A stretch of 64,000 bases of DNA from Opitutaceae bacterium (GCA_028284235.1 JANQSC010000016.1:62001-126000); one strand, 5' to 3'; counted from the first letter of the stretch, positions 53,455-63,319 are shown. Numbers and translations: made by a program. The notes: generated by a model not told the origin, from the letters alone.

Positions 53455-54960
53455 TTAATTTGAGAAGAACTGGATTGCCCAAGCCACGATTCCGACAGCG
53501 AAAATCGCCAGCAGCCACAGGTAGAGCTTGCCCACGTTGTTCATGTCGGTCGCGCCAGCCAGACCCGTGTCCAGGCTCTTGGTATTGCCGCGGCTCTTGA
53601 TGCGGCCTTTTTTCAGGAATCCGTCGTAGTGGCGCTGGAGCAGATGGGTCTCTACTTGGCGCATGGTGTCGAGCATGACGCCTACGGTGATGAGCATCCC
53701 GGTGCCGCCGAAGAAGATGGCGACGCGCATGGGGATATCCAACTGGAAGAGCAGAATATCTGGAAACAGAGCGATGACTGTCAGGAAGATCGCGCCAGCC
53801 AGCGTCAGACGAGTCATGATGAAGTCGAGGAACTGCGCCGTCGGGGCGCCTGGACGCACGCCCGGAACATAGCCGCCGTGCTTTTTAAGGTCGTCCGCGA
53901 TCTGAATCGGACGGAACATGACCGACACCCAGAAGTAAGAGAAGAACAGGATCATCAATCCGAAGATCACGTAGTACGTCGTGCTGCCGTGCACGAGGTA
54001 GTTGGACAGGTCGATGAGCCACTGTTGGTCGAGCCAGGCTCCCAGTTGGGAGATGAGCTGCTGCGGGAACGCGAGGATCGCCGACGCGAAAATGACCGGC
54101 ATAACGCCCGAGTAGTTGACGCGCAAGGGCATGAACGAGCTTTGCCCGCCATAAACTTTGCGGCCCACGACGCGTTTGGCGTACTGCACCGGGATTTTAC
54201 GTACCGCTTGGATCACTGCTACGAGGCCGGCAGTTACGCCGAGTCCGAGAAGGATCATGCCTACCGCGTGGATGAACTTGAGGTTTTGCGTGCCGACTGG
54301 GCCGAAGAACAGTCCGTAGGTCGCGGTCACAGCGCCCGGCAAGTCCGCCAGGATGCCGACGGTGATGAGCAACGAGATCCCGTTGCCAACCCCTGACTTG
54401 GTGATTTGCTCGCCCAGCCACATGAGCAGGACCGTCCCTGCAGTGAGGAAGACGGTCGATGTGACTAAAAACCAGGTTTTACCGACAATGACGATCTCGC
54501 CATAGTCCGCGAGCGAGTAACCCGGGAAAAGTCGTCCCGGATTTTCCAAAGCGAGAATTAGGAGCACCGCCTGTACCGCGCAGATTGCGACAGTCGCGTA
54601 GCGAGTGTACTGATTGAGCTTGGCCCGTCCGCTCTCACCTTCTTGCTGGAGCTTGGCCAGGGCCGGGAAAACCGCGCCCATGAGTTGGAAGATAATCGAA
54701 GCCGAAATGTACGGCATGATACCCAGCGCGAAAACGGCGCCCTTTAGAAGGGCCCCACCCGTGAACATGTTGTAGAGACCGAGAAGACTGCCGCCACCCT
54801 GCTCCGTTTGATCGGCGAAGAACGCCTGCAACGGCTGCGTATCCAATCCCGGGAGTGGAATATTCGCCCCGATACGCGCAATGAAGAGCAACGACAGGGT
54901 CAGGAATATGCGCTGACGCAGGTCGGGGATTTTCAAGCAGTTGGTAAACGCGGATAGCAT
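53455..54960 (-). CDS. secY: Protein translocase subunit SecY
   Basis: The 501-residue protein has ten membrane spans, the plug region after TM1 (FIARIGANIPLPGLDTQPLQ), the YTRYATVAICAVQA segment and a cytoplasmic loop with RVVGRKVYGGQSSFMPLRVN and the later QIADDLKKHGGYVPGVRPG. It is longer than E. coli SecY (443), mostly in loops. It follows rplO by 25 bases and works with SecA encoded at 27578-30601. Confidence 0.98.
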   Translation of the reverse strand: MLSAFTNCLKIPDLRQRIFLTLSLLFIARIGANIPLPGLDTQPLQAFFADQTEQGGGSLLGLYNMFTGGALLKGAVFALGIMPYISASIIFQLMGAVFPALAKLQQEGESGRAKLNQYTRYATVAICAVQAVLLILALENPGRLFPGYSLADYGEIVIVGKTWFLVTSTVFLTAGTVLLMWLGEQITKSGVGNGISLLITVGILADLPGAVTATYGLFFGPVGTQNLKFIHAVGMILLGLGVTAGLVAVIQAVRKIPVQYAKRVVGRKVYGGQSSFMPLRVNYSGVMPVIFASAILAFPQQLISQLGAWLDQQWLIDLSNYLVHGSTTYYVIFGLMILFFSYFWVSVMFRPIQIADDLKKHGGYVPGVRPGAPTAQFLDFIMTRLTLAGAIFLTVIALFPDILLFQLDIPMRVAIFFGGTGMLITVGVMLDTMRQVETHLLQRHYDGFLKKGRIKSRGNTKSLDTGLAGATDMNNVGKLYLWLLAIFAVGIVAWAIQFFSN

Positions 54961-54985
54961 GCCTTCTTCGATTCAGTGGGTGGAA

Positions 54986-55489
54986 CTACTCGCTCGCTTC
55001 GTCGGCGGGCGCTTTTTCAGCGGCGGCTTCTTCAGCGGGCGCTTCCGGAGCGATTGCCTCGCCGCCGGCTTTCTCGATCTTCTCCTTGGCGGAACCGCTG
55101 AACTTGTCCGCGGTAATTTTGAGCGCTTTGCTCAACTCGCCTTCGCCCAGAATTTTGAGCGGCTTGTCGTTGGCCCGCACGAGGCCCGCGGCCACGAGGG
55201 TCTCGCGGTTCACTTCCGTCACGGAGTCGTCGAGCTTGGAGAGCTCGCCCACGTTGACGGTCTCGTAGTAGACCTTGAAGTTCTTGTTGTTGAAACCGCG
55301 ACGCGGCAGTTTGCGGAACAGCGGCATTTGGCCGCCTTCGAACCCGATACGAATACCGCCGCCGGAACGGGCAGTCTGCCCTTTGCCACCGCGACCCGAA
55401 GTCTTGCCGTGGCCTCCGCCTTCGCCACATCCAACCCGCTTGCGGCGGTGGACGGCTCCCTTAACGTTGGAAAGATTGTGTAGTCTCAT
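54986..55489 (-). CDS. rplO: 50S ribosomal protein L15 with acidic C-terminal extension
   Basis: Residues about 1-140 are a normal L15 (MRLHNLSNVKGAVHRRKRVG; GGHGKTSGRGGKGQTAR). The C-terminus adds an Ala/Glu/Pro-rich tail of roughly 20-25 residues (AEEAAAEKAPADEASE). rpmD (L30), normally between rpsE and rplO, is absent: only 31 bases separate the two genes. Confidence 0.96.
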   Translation of the reverse strand: MRLHNLSNVKGAVHRRKRVGCGEGGGHGKTSGRGGKGQTARSGGGIRIGFEGGQMPLFRKLPRRGFNNKNFKVYYETVNVGELSKLDDSVTEVNRETLVAAGLVRANDKPLKILGEGELSKALKITADKFSGSAKEKIEKAGGEAIAPEAPAEEAAAEKAPADEASE

Positions 55490-55520
55490 TGCTTGAGTCC
55501 TCTCTAGAATAGATAGCGAA

Positions 55521-56111
55521 CTACGAGCGCAAGCGCTTGTAGTCCTCGAATGTTTTCAATTGGCGCAGCCCTTCGAGGGTCGCGTAAACCACGGCGTTGG
55601 CGTTGTTGGAGCCGAGCGACTTGGTCAGCACGTTTTGCACGCCGGCCGCTTCGAGAACGGCGCGGACGCCGCCACCGGCGATGATTCCGGTACCCGTCGT
55701 AGCGGGACGCAGCAAAACTTTGCCGCCGTCGAACTCGCCGATCACCTCGTGCGGGATGGTGTCGCCCTTGAGCTTCACGGGCTCGAGGTTGCGTCGGGCT
55801 TGCTCGCTGCCTTTGCGGATCGACTCGGGAACTTCGTTCGCCTTGCCGTAGCCAACGCCGACTTTGCCTTCCTTGTCGCCGCAGACGACCAGAGCGGAGA
55901 AGCTGAAACGGCGTCCCCCTTTGACCACTTTGGCGCAACGGTTGATGAATACGACTTTCTCGAAAATGCCGTCGTCCGGCTTTTCCTCGTCGCGACGTCC
56001 GCGGGGGCCGCCACGGTTGGGACCCCGGTTGGGGGCGCCGCCGCCAGGGCCGCGGTTGTTTTGATTTTGGCCCGGAGCCGCGTTTTGGGTTTGATTGGGT
56101 GCTGTACTCAT
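55521..56111 (-). CDS. rpsE: 30S ribosomal protein S5 with Asn/Gly/Pro-rich N-terminal extension
   Basis: The conserved S5 core starts at about residue 45 ([20 protein letters not shown]) and has [20 protein letters not shown] and the C-terminal [19 protein letters not shown]. The first 44 residues are Asn/Gly/Pro/Arg-rich ([17 protein letters not shown]). The ATG at 56111 is 7 bases after rplR, so the extension is in frame and probably translated. Confidence 0.96.
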   Translation of the reverse strand: MSTAPNQTQNAAPGQNQNNRGPGGGAPNRGPNRGGPRGRRDEEKPDDGIFEKVVFINRCAKVVKGGRRFSFSALVVCGDKEGKVGVGYGKANEVPESIRKGSEQARRNLEPVKLKGDTIPHEVIGEFDGGKVLLRPATTGTGIIAGGGVRAVLEAAGVQNVLTKSLGSNNANAVVYATLEGLRQLKTFEDYKRLRS

Positions 56112-56118
56112 AGGGCGA

Positions 56119-56481
56119 TTAGAAGTCTAGGCCGGCCTCGCGGGCGGCTTCTGCAAAGGTTTTTACGCATCCGTGGTAGCGGCGACCGTTGCGGTCGAAT
56201 ACCACTTTGCTGATTCCGGATTTCTTCGCTTGCTCGCCAAAAGTCTTACCCAGAGCGGAGGCTCCTTCGACATTGGCTTTCAAGCTCTTCGCGCGCAGGT
56301 CTTTCCCGTTGGTGGAAACGAACACGAGGGTTTTGCCCTCATCGTCGTTGATCGCCTGGGCGTAGATGTGCTTGTTGCTGAAGTGCACGCTCAAACGGGG
56401 ACGTTCGGCGGTGCCCGCAACTTTCTTGCGGATACGCCAGCGTCTCTTCTGCTCGAGGTCTCTCTTCTTTTTGATGTTCAT
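56119..56481 (-). CDS. rplR: 50S ribosomal protein L18
   Basis: This 120-residue L18 binds 5S rRNA. It has an N-terminal basic stretch ([20 protein letters not shown]), [20 protein letters not shown] and the C-terminal [20 protein letters not shown]. It is 41 bases after rplF and 7 bases before rpsE, with normal length and order. Confidence 0.98.
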   Translation of the reverse strand: MNIKKKRDLEQKRRWRIRKKVAGTAERPRLSVHFSNKHIYAQAINDDEGKTLVFVSTNGKDLRAKSLKANVEGASALGKTFGEQAKKSGISKVVFDRNGRRYHGCVKTFAEAAREAGLDF

Positions 56482-56522
56482 TTGAAAATAGGGATTAGAG
56501 GGTTGCTCGAAGGCGGGCCGCG

Positions 56523-57062
56523 CTAGGCGACGGTCTTTCCTTCCTTGCGGATTTCATGCTGCCCGACGATGTGGACGCCCTTGCCCTTGTAAGGCTCGAC
56601 CGGATGGTAGTGGCGGATCGACGCGGTGACTTGTCCGACCAGTTGCTTGTCGATTCCCTCGATCTTCAACTTGGTTCCCCCATCGGTCACAGTGATCTTG
56701 GCGCCTTCGGGCACTTCGTAGTCGATGTCGTGGGAGAAGCCCAGCTTCAGCTTGAGGATGTTTCCTTTCAGGGCCGCGTTATAGCCGACGCCGCTGATCT
56801 CGATGTCTTTCGAGAAACCGTTGACGACGCCTTCGACCATTCCATTGACGATGGATCGGGCGGTGCCGTACATCGCGTTGGCGAAGCGGGTCTTGGTCGT
56901 GGGGGACACTTGGATTTTGCCGTCCTTCTGCTCGAAAGCGACGTCGCCGTGGAACGACTTGGACAGTTCTCCCTTGGGGCCCTTGACGCTGACGGTCGTG
57001 CCGTCGATGGTCACGGTTACCGCTTCAGGGACTTCGATTGGTAGTTTTCCAACTCTGCTCAT
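56523..57062 (-). CDS. rplF: 50S ribosomal protein L6
   Basis: The 179-residue L6 has the two repeated domains and the signature PYKGKGVHIVGQHEIRKEGK at the C-terminus (usually PYKGKGIRY). The N-terminus is MSRVGKLPIEVPEAVTVTID. It follows rpsH by 15 bases. Confidence 0.98.
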   Translation of the reverse strand: MSRVGKLPIEVPEAVTVTIDGTTVSVKGPKGELSKSFHGDVAFEQKDGKIQVSPTTKTRFANAMYGTARSIVNGMVEGVVNGFSKDIEISGVGYNAALKGNILKLKLGFSHDIDYEVPEGAKITVTDGGTKLKIEGIDKQLVGQVTASIRHYHPVEPYKGKGVHIVGQHEIRKEGKTVA

Positions 57063-57077
57063 GATTCGGGTCCTTTC

Positions 57078-57473
57078 CTACCAAACGTTGCAAACCATCT
57101 CGCCACCCAGTTTTTGGCGGCGGGCGTCGCGGTCCTTCATGAGCCCTTGCGGGGTCGTCAGGATACAAACGCCAAGTCCGTTGAGAACGCGGGGAATGTC
57201 CGTGCTCTTCGAATACAGTCGAAGGCCGGGGCGGCTGACGCGCTCCAGACCGTTGATCGATGGTTCGCCATCGATGTACTTGAGCTCGACGACGAGCGTT
57301 TTGTGCCCCTTCTCGTCTTTTCCTTCGGAAAAGTCGCCGATGAAGCCTTCTTCTTTAAGGATGCGAGCGATTTCCGCCTTCATTTTTGAATGAGGGGAAA
57401 CGCACTCGTCCTTGCCCGCGCTGGACGCGTTCCGGATGCGAGTTAGGAAGTCGCTAATTGGATCAGTATGCAT
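57078..57473 (-). CDS. rpsH: 30S ribosomal protein S8
   Basis: The 131-residue S8 starts MHTDPISDFLTRIRNASSAG and ends in the signature LGVCILTTPQGLMKDRDARR. It is normal in length. A gap of 97 bases separates it from rpsN, larger than most in this cluster; no gene is visible in the gap. Confidence 0.98.
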   Translation of the reverse strand: MHTDPISDFLTRIRNASSAGKDECVSPHSKMKAEIARILKEEGFIGDFSEGKDEKGHKTLVVELKYIDGEPSINGLERVSRPGLRLYSKSTDIPRVLNGLGVCILTTPQGLMKDRDARRQKLGGEMVCNVW

Positions 57474-57570
57474 GATGTTGTTTTTGTTTTTAACCGGGCG
57501 ATATCCACACTCCCGGCGGACGCTTGCGCGCTAGATTCGTTTCAATTGATAAAATTTGGGAGCGATAGGC

Positions 57571-57876
57571 CTACCAGGAAGATTTCGTAACGCCAGGAAT
57601 TTTTCCATCCAAGGCCAGTTCGCGGAAAGTCAGGCGAGACAGCCCGTAGCGGCGAATGTAGGCGCGCGGACGGCCGGTCACGTTACAGCGGTTGCGGATG
57701 CGGATTTTCGAGGTGTCTCTCGGCATCTTGCAAAGCTTGCGCTGGGCGATGTAGAATTCCTCGTCGCTGGTGTCGGGGTTCGCGAGAATCGCCTTGAGCT
57801 CTGCCCGCTTGGCTCCGTGGCGCTCGACAAGGCGGCGACGTTTTTCGTTACGTGCGATTGATGATTTTTTTGCCAT
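57571..57876 (-). CDS. rpsN: 30S ribosomal protein S14 (zinc-free type)
   Basis: The 101-residue S14 is the long, cysteine-poor form ([40 protein letters not shown]). It lacks the CxxC zinc pairs of the short form. It is 6 bases after rplE. Confidence 0.97.
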   Translation of the reverse strand: MAKKSSIARNEKRRRLVERHGAKRAELKAILANPDTSDEEFYIAQRKLCKMPRDTSKIRIRNRCNVTGRPRAYIRRYGLSRLTFRELALDGKIPGVTKSSW

Positions 57877-57882
57877 GGTAAA

Positions 57883-58494
57883 TTAAGCTGCGGATTCGTC
57901 TTCTTGGGAGTTATCGGGAGTCGACTCGTCGGTCGGCTCGCCTTCTTGTTCGCGTTTGCGGAAGGGCATGCCCAACAGGTCGAGCAGTTCGTAGCCTTCC
58001 TCGTCCGTCGCCGCCGAAGTGACGATGGTGAATTCCAGTCCGGACTGGCGTTTTACGGACTCGACGGAAATCTCCGGGAAGATGGTGATATCGGTGATGC
58101 CGAGCGAAAAGTTCCCGTGCCCGTCGAATTTCTGCGGAATCCCGCGGAAGTCTCGAATAGACGGGAGCGCCACGGCGACCAGGCGAAGCAGGAAGTCCCA
58201 CATGCGCTCGCCGCGAAGGGTCACCTTGCAGCCGATAGGCATTTCCTCGCGCAGTTTGAAGTTGGCGATGCTCTTCTTGGCCAAGGTGCGAATCGGGCGC
58301 TGACCGGTAATCAAACCCATGTTCTTAACGGCGTCCTCCATCACGGACTTGTCCAGCAAAGCGCTGACGCCCATGTTGAGCACCACTTTTTCAATACGCG
58401 GAATCTGGTACTTGTTGGTGTAGCCGCGCGACTTCTTCAAGGCCTCGACGACCTTGGTTTCGTAATGTTCTTTTAGAAAGTTCTGAGAGCTCAT
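57883..58494 (-). CDS. rplE: 50S ribosomal protein L5 with acidic C-terminal tail
   Basis: Residues 1-180 are a normal L5 (YQIPRIEKVVLNMGVSALLD; GQRPIRTLAKKSIANFKLRE; the C-terminal EGYELLDLLGMPFRK). A further 23 or so residues are acidic (EGEPTDESTPDNSQEDESAA). L5 binds 5S rRNA with L18. The gap to rplX is 52 bases. Confidence 0.97.
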   Translation of the reverse strand: MSSQNFLKEHYETKVVEALKKSRGYTNKYQIPRIEKVVLNMGVSALLDKSVMEDAVKNMGLITGQRPIRTLAKKSIANFKLREEMPIGCKVTLRGERMWDFLLRLVAVALPSIRDFRGIPQKFDGHGNFSLGITDITIFPEISVESVKRQSGLEFTIVTSAATDEEGYELLDLLGMPFRKREQEGEPTDESTPDNSQEDESAA

Positions 58495-58546
58495 AGCGAT
58501 TGTCCGGATTTCCGACCCGGAGCGGGTTCAGTTCTCGCAAGTGTAA

Positions 58547-58804
58547 CTAGTTCTTCTTGGACTGACGCTCGTCGAATTTTTCGGCGAGCATGAGATTTGA
58601 AATGTGGATCGACCCTTCGCGCTCGGCGATCTGTCCGTCGGGATTCTCTTCCGACTTCTTGAGGTGGCGCTTGATCATCATGAGGCCTTCCACAACTGCG
58701 CGATTCTTGGCGGTTCTCAATTCGAGCACCTTGCCGCGCTTGCCTTTTTCCTTGCCGGTGAGGACGACGACTTCGTCGCCTTGCTTGATATGTGTCTTAG
58801 CCAT
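58547..58804 (-). CDS. rplX: 50S ribosomal protein L24
   Basis: The 85-residue L24 has the KOW motif near the N-terminus (IKQGDEVVVLTGKEKGKRGK) and EGSIHISNLMLAEKF. It is slightly shorter than E. coli L24 (104). Only 2 bases separate it from the rplN stop. Confidence 0.97.
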   Translation of the reverse strand: MAKTHIKQGDEVVVLTGKEKGKRGKVLELRTAKNRAVVEGLMMIKRHLKKSEENPDGQIAEREGSIHISNLMLAEKFDERQSKKN

Positions 58805-58806
58805 GG

Positions 58807-59172
58807 TTAAAGTACCTCCGGTGCCAGCGATACGATCTTCATGAACTGCTTGGTGCGAAGTTCGCGAGCGACCGGCCCAAAAATGCGCGTTCCACGCGGA
58901 TTTCCATTGTTGTCGAGCAGCACGATAGCGTTGCTGTCGAAGCGCAAGTAGCTGCCGTCGCGACGGCGGATCGGCGCTTTGGTGCGCACGACAACCGCTT
59001 TGACGACCGAGCCCTTTTTTACCGAGGCGTCGACGCTGCTTTCCTTGATATTCACCACGATAACGTCGCCGATGTCCGCAGTCTTCTTGCGCTGACCGAG
59101 TCGACGGATCATGTGGGCGCGTTTCGCTCCCGTGTTGTCTGCGATCTGCAGTTCTGAACGTAATTGAATCAT
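58807..59172 (-). CDS. rplN: 50S ribosomal protein L14
   Basis: The 121-residue L14 begins [20 protein letters not shown] and ends in IVSLAPEVL with the signature [13 protein letters not shown]. It is a highly conserved length and sequence, 14 bases after rpsQ. Confidence 0.98.
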   Translation of the reverse strand: MIQLRSELQIADNTGAKRAHMIRRLGQRKKTADIGDVIVVNIKESSVDASVKKGSVVKAVVVRTKAPIRRRDGSYLRFDSNAIVLLDNNGNPRGTRIFGPVARELRTKQFMKIVSLAPEVL

Positions 59173-59186
59173 TAGAGTTTTCTCCT

Positions 59187-59540
59187 TTATTCCGCGGCTG
59201 CCGTTTCCTCGGCCGGCGCTTCCTTGGCAGGCGCTTCCTTAGTAGCCGCTTCCGGTTCGTCGTCGATCGATAGTCCTACAACGGGAGCGCGGTCGATGAT
59301 GCGAACCAAACGCCAGCGCTTCAGTCGGCTAATGGGACGCGTCTCCATAATTTCGACACGGTCGCCGAGGCGGGCATCGCTCTTATCGTCGTGAACGTGG
59401 ACAACCGTCTTACGGTTAATCACCTTGCGATAGCGCGGATGCGGGATCTTGTAGTTGTAAGTCACTTTAATTGACTTGTCCCCGGATATCGAAGTAACGA
59501 AACCGATAAGATTTTTTCTGCTGTTGCGAGCGTTTTCCAT
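59187..59540 (-). CDS. rpsQ: 30S ribosomal protein S17 with acidic C-terminal extension
   Basis: The core S17 occupies residues 1-90 ([40 protein letters not shown]). It is followed by a Glu/Ala-rich tail ([20 protein letters not shown]) that bacterial S17 normally lacks. It is 18 bases after rpmC. Confidence 0.97.
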   Translation of the reverse strand: MENARNSRKNLIGFVTSISGDKSIKVTYNYKIPHPRYRKVINRKTVVHVHDDKSDARLGDRVEIMETRPISRLKRWRLVRIIDRAPVVGLSIDDEPEAATKEAPAKEAPAEETAAAE

Positions 59541-59558
59541 GACGTATTGATCTCTAAG

Positions 59559-59765
59559 TTACGCGGATTTCGCTTCCGCCTGGATTTTCTCGCTGCGGAT
59601 TGTCTCCATTTTCGCGATGTCCTTGCGGCGCTGCGTCAGCTCCGCGGTGTTCTCTACTTGCCCGGTCTGCTTGCGCAGCTTCAACTGGAGGAGTTGATCG
59701 CGCGTGTCACGGATCGATTTCTCCAGCTCGGGGAGCGAAAGTTCTCTGATGTCCTTTACCTTCAT
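59559..59765 (-). CDS. rpmC: 50S ribosomal protein L29
   Basis: The 68-residue L29 starts [20 protein letters not shown] with the [20 protein letters not shown] helix pair. The ATG at 59765 is used; an open frame reaches 59888 but overlaps rplP. It follows rplP by 22 bases. Confidence 0.96.
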   Translation of the reverse strand: MKVKDIRELSLPELEKSIRDTRDQLLQLKLRKQTGQVENTAELTQRRKDIAKMETIRSEKIQAEAKSA

Positions 59766-59787
59766 TGTTCGTGTGTCCGTTCTCGGA

Positions 59788-60210
59788 TTATTCCATGTTC
59801 TCACGCACGACGAAGCGTGTCTTAAAGGGAAGCTTGGTGTCCGCCAGGCGCATGGCTTCGCGAGCGACCGAAAGGGGAACGCCCGCAAGTTCGAAGAGGA
59901 TGAGCCCCGGCTTGACGACTGCGACGTAGTGGTCGACGGGGCCTTTGCCCTTACCCATACGGGTTTCGAGCGGCTTCTTGGTGATCGGCTTGTGCGGGAA
60001 TACTCGAATCCAGAGCTTTCCCTTACGTTTCATGTGACGCGTGATGGCGACACGAGCGGCTTCGATCTGGTTTCCGGTGAAGTACCCGCGGCCGAGGGCC
60101 TGGATGGCGTAGTCGCCGAAGGCCATGGTGTCGCCGCCCTTGGCGTTGCCGCGAATGCGGCCCTTCATGGACTTGCGGTACTTGGTTCGTGATGGAGTGA
60201 GTGCTGGCAT
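59788..60210 (-). CDS. rplP: 50S ribosomal protein L16
   Basis: The 140-residue L16 has [40 protein letters not shown] and [20 protein letters not shown]. It is normal in length and in the standard position between rpsC and rpmC. Confidence 0.98.
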   Translation of the reverse strand: MPALTPSRTKYRKSMKGRIRGNAKGGDTMAFGDYAIQALGRGYFTGNQIEAARVAITRHMKRKGKLWIRVFPHKPITKKPLETRMGKGKGPVDHYVAVVKPGLILFELAGVPLSVAREAMRLADTKLPFKTRFVVRENME

Positions 60211-60228
60211 GGCTCGTTGGAGGGGAGG

Positions 60229-60858
60229 TTATTGCTGTTCTTCCTTTTTGAATACCCAGCACTTCACGCCAATAATGCCGTAAACGGTGCTGGCTTCCGA
60301 CGTGCCATAGTCGATCTCTTCACGCAAGGTGTGGAGAGGCACGCTGCCTTGTCGCTGGACTTCCGTGCGGGCGATATCCGCGCCGCCGAGACGTCCACCG
60401 ACTTGAACTTTGATTCCGTCCGCTCCCAAGCTCATGGCGATTTGGACTGCCTTTTTCATGGCGCGGCGGAAGGAGATGCGGCGCTCGAGCTGCAGGGCGA
60501 CGTTGTCGGCGATCAGCTTGGCCTCGAGTTCCGGCTTCTTGACTTCCTGGATGTCGAGAAGGATTTCGCGACCGGTCATGACCGAAAGCTCTTCCTTGAT
60601 CTTCTCGATTTCCTGGCCCTTGCGACCGATGACGATGCCGGGGCGAGCGGTGAAGATCTTAACGCGGACGCGGGAGGACGCGCGCTCGATGAAGATGCGC
60701 GGAACCGACGCGTACTTGAGCTTCTCCATCAGCTTGTCGCGGATGATGTAGTCTTCGTGCAGCGTTTTCGCGAACTCGTTTTTCGGCGCGAACCAGCGCG
60801 ACTGCCAGTTGCGGTTAACCGCGAGTCGAAATCCGATCGGATGCGTTTTTTGTCCCAT
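60229..60858 (-). CDS. rpsC: 30S ribosomal protein S3
   Basis: The 209-residue S3 has [20 protein letters not shown], the KH-domain loop [19 protein letters not shown] and the C-terminal [20 protein letters not shown]. It is slightly shorter than E. coli S3. A 14-base gap separates it from rplV. Confidence 0.98.
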   Translation of the reverse strand: MGQKTHPIGFRLAVNRNWQSRWFAPKNEFAKTLHEDYIIRDKLMEKLKYASVPRIFIERASSRVRVKIFTARPGIVIGRKGQEIEKIKEELSVMTGREILLDIQEVKKPELEAKLIADNVALQLERRISFRRAMKKAVQIAMSLGADGIKVQVGGRLGGADIARTEVQRQGSVPLHTLREEIDYGTSEASTVYGIIGVKCWVFKKEEQQ

Positions 60859-60872
60859 GTATATATAAAGTG

Positions 60873-61208
60873 TTAGGCGTTGTCGGTGAGGACGATTCGG
60901 ATGTGCGACATGCGCTTCTTGCGCTTGGCAACGCCGCCGCGGGCGGCTGCCTTGAATCGTTTGAGGGCGGGACCTTGTTCGATGATCGCTTTGTCAACCG
61001 TGAGGTTGTCGGCGGAAAGGTCGTGGTTGTTCTCCGCGTTGGCGATCGCCGACTCGAGGGTCTTGGCGATGAGGGTCGCAGACTTGCGCGGGATGAACTT
61101 GAGCAGGTCGAGGGCGGCCGTGGCTTGCTTGCCGCGGATCGTTCGAGCCACTTCGTTCACCTTCTTCGGCGACATGCGCGCGTATTTGGTTAAAGCGTGT
61201 ACTTCCAT
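60873..61208 (-). CDS. rplV: 50S ribosomal protein L22
   Basis: The 111-residue L22 has the globular part ([20 protein letters not shown]) and the beta-hairpin tip region [19 protein letters not shown] that lines the exit tunnel. It is of normal length, 17 bases after rpsS. Confidence 0.97.
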   Translation of the reverse strand: MEVHALTKYARMSPKKVNEVARTIRGKQATAALDLLKFIPRKSATLIAKTLESAIANAENNHDLSADNLTVDKAIIEQGPALKRFKAAARGGVAKRKKRMSHIRIVLTDNA

Positions 61209-61225
61209 TTTATCAGTTCTCCCGA

Positions 61226-61489
61226 TTACTTGCTGCCGCCGTGGGCCTTGAACATGCGCGACTGAGAGAACTCGCCGAGCTTGTGGCCGACCATGTTTTC
61301 AGTGACGTAGACAGGGACAAAGGTCTTGCCGTTGTGCACGTTGAAGTTGAGTCCGACGAATTCCGGCGTGATGGTGGAGCGGCGCGACCAGGTCTGGATC
61401 GGCTTGCGATCGTTGGCGTCCTGAGCGCGTTCGACTTTGTCCATCAAATGCGGGTCTACGAAAAATCCTTTTTTAATTGAGCGAGACAT
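61226..61489 (-). CDS. rpsS: 30S ribosomal protein S19
   Basis: The 87-residue S19 starts [20 protein letters not shown] and has the signature [21 protein letters not shown]. It is of normal length and 19 bases after rplB. Confidence 0.98.
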   Translation of the reverse strand: MSRSIKKGFFVDPHLMDKVERAQDANDRKPIQTWSRRSTITPEFVGLNFNVHNGKTFVPVYVTENMVGHKLGEFSQSRMFKAHGGSK

Positions 61490-61508
61490 TCTTTAAATCC
61501 TTCTCCGA

Positions 61509-62363
61509 CTATTTGCGCTTCATCTTGCGTCCGTTGCGGCGGACGAGAATGAGGCTGTTGCTTTCCTTGGACTTGCGGCGGGTTGGATAGCCCTTCGCCA
61601 ATTGCCCCCATGGAGACACGAGCATCTGGCGGCCGCCGCCGCCCTTGCTCTTCGCTTCGCCACCGCCGTTGGGGTGGTCGACCGGGTTCATGACAACGCC
61701 GCGAACGCGCGGGCGCTTGCCCTTCCAGCGATTGCGGCCGGCCTTGCCGATCACGACTTTGGAATGCTCGCCGTTGCTGACGACTCCGATGGTGGCCATG
61801 CACTTCTTGCTCACCAGGCGAATTTCGCCTGAGGGGAGTTTCAGCTGAGCGTGGTCGCCTTCGATGTTGATCAATTCGAGCGAGTTTCCAGCGGAACGAG
61901 CGAGTTGAGCGCCCTTCCCCGGCAGCATCTCCACGGCGTGCAGTCGCGTCGATGGCGGGATGTGTTCGAGCGGCATTGCGTTGCCCGGAACGAAATCAAT
62001 CGCCTTTAGCGAAGAGAGCACCTTGTCGCCCGCCTTCAATCCTTCCGGCGCGATGATGTAGCGCTTCTCGCCGTCGGCGTACGCGAGGAGAGCGATGTGG
62101 GCCGAACGTCCGGGATCGTACTCGATGGCCTGGATCTTCGCCGGGATGTCGTACTTGTTGCGACGGAAGTCGACGATGCGGAGCAAGCGCTTGTGTCCGC
62201 CACCGCGACGGCGCGCGGTCACGCGGCCATAGCAATTGCGTCCCGCGGACTTGCTGTAGGAAGTGGTGAGCGCCTTCTCGGGACGTTTCTTGGAAACGTC
62301 GCGCTTCTGCAATTCGGTGAATCGCAGCGTCGGCGTGATGGGTCTAAATTTTACGATAGCCAT
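61509..62363 (-). CDS. rplB: 50S ribosomal protein L2
   Basis: The 284-residue L2 has the peptidyl-transferase-associated signature PRVRGVVMNPVDHPNGGGEA, including the essential His, and RNCYGRVTARRRGGGHKRLL near the N-terminus. It is of normal length, following rplW by 19 bases. Confidence 0.98.
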   Translation of the reverse strand: MAIVKFRPITPTLRFTELQKRDVSKKRPEKALTTSYSKSAGRNCYGRVTARRRGGGHKRLLRIVDFRRNKYDIPAKIQAIEYDPGRSAHIALLAYADGEKRYIIAPEGLKAGDKVLSSLKAIDFVPGNAMPLEHIPPSTRLHAVEMLPGKGAQLARSAGNSLELINIEGDHAQLKLPSGEIRLVSKKCMATIGVVSNGEHSKVVIGKAGRNRWKGKRPRVRGVVMNPVDHPNGGGEAKSKGGGGRQMLVSPWGQLAKGYPTRRKSKESNSLILVRRNGRKMKRK

Positions 62364-62382
62364 TTCTGTGTATCCTCGTCGC

Positions 62383-62670
62383 TTATACGATTTCGATCGT
62401 GTCTCCGGTCTTCAAGGTGACGATCGCTTTCTTGTAGTCGGATTTGTAATTGGCGCGCCCGGTCTTGCGATTGCGGGCCGGCTTGCCTTTTTGGTTGATG
62501 ACGTTGACGCGCGTGACCGACACGTCGAAGACCTTCTCGACAGCCGCCTTGATAGCGTACTTGTTCGCGTCTTTGAATACTTCGAAGGTGTACTGTCCGA
62601 TCTCCGCGGATTGGAGATTCGACTTTTCGGTCAAACGAAGGGATTTCAGGATTTGGTCTGCTTGAATCAT
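62383..62670 (-). CDS. rplW: 50S ribosomal protein L23
   Basis: The 95-residue L23 starts [20 protein letters not shown] and has YTFEVFKDANKYAIKAAVEK. The ATG at 62670 overlaps the rplD stop (ATGA), which fixes the start over the longer open frame. L23 is a docking site for SRP and trigger factor at the tunnel exit. Confidence 0.97.
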   Translation of the reverse strand: MIQADQILKSLRLTEKSNLQSAEIGQYTFEVFKDANKYAIKAAVEKVFDVSVTRVNVINQKGKPARNRKTGRANYKSDYKKAIVTLKTGDTIEIV

Positions 62671-63299
62671 TTCGAACCTCCTTTGGAGCGAGCGATGAGT
62701 CCTTCGATCGCGGTGCGGGTTGCGATCACGTTGTCGCACTGAAGCAAATCCGAGATGCTCACCGTAGTGGCTTCTTCGGGAAGGATGCGGGCGATGTTGT
62801 GGATAGATCGAAAGGTGGTTTCGGAGTAGGTCGCGTCGATCAAAAGCACGCTGCCTTTAGGAGCCACCTTGCTGATCAGCTCGTCCGCCACCTTGGTCTT
62901 CGCCGGGGCAATGTCCAGGGCATCGATAACGACGAGGGATCCATCGTTGGCGCGCTCGAACAGGGCGCGATTGAACGCGAGCTGCCGCACCTTCTTGTTA
63001 ATCTTTTTGGAGTAGTCGCGTGGTTTCGGGCCGAATACGACGCCGCCGCCTACCCAGATCGGAGAACGAGTGCTGCCAGCGCGAGCGCGGCCGGTGCCTT
63101 TCTGGCGCCAGGGCTTCTTGCCACCGCCTCGGACTTCTCCGCGAGTTTTCGTATTGGCGCTACCCTGACGGTTGTTTGCCGCTTGAGCGACTACTACTTC
63201 CTTGAGGGCTTGGAGGCCTTTACCGTCTTCGAATACGGGAATGTCGAAATCGGATTCGCCGCTTTCGCTGCCGTCGTTCTTAAATACTTTCAACTTCAT
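62667..63299 (-). CDS. rplD: 50S ribosomal protein L4
   Basis: The 210-residue L4 starts [20 protein letters not shown] and has the conserved extended loop [26 protein letters not shown]. The open frame continues upstream to 63860, but that part is Arg-rich and overlaps rplC out of frame. It is 20 bases after rplC and coupled to rplW. Confidence 0.97.
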   Translation of the reverse strand: MKLKVFKNDGSESGESDFDIPVFEDGKGLQALKEVVVAQAANNRQGSANTKTRGEVRGGGKKPWRQKGTGRARAGSTRSPIWVGGGVVFGPKPRDYSKKINKKVRQLAFNRALFERANDGSLVVIDALDIAPAKTKVADELISKVAPKGSVLLIDATYSETTFRSIHNIARILPEEATTVSISDLLQCDNVIATRTAIEGLIARSKGGSK

Positions 63300-63319
63300 G
63301 ATCGTGGTCTCCTTCGGTC

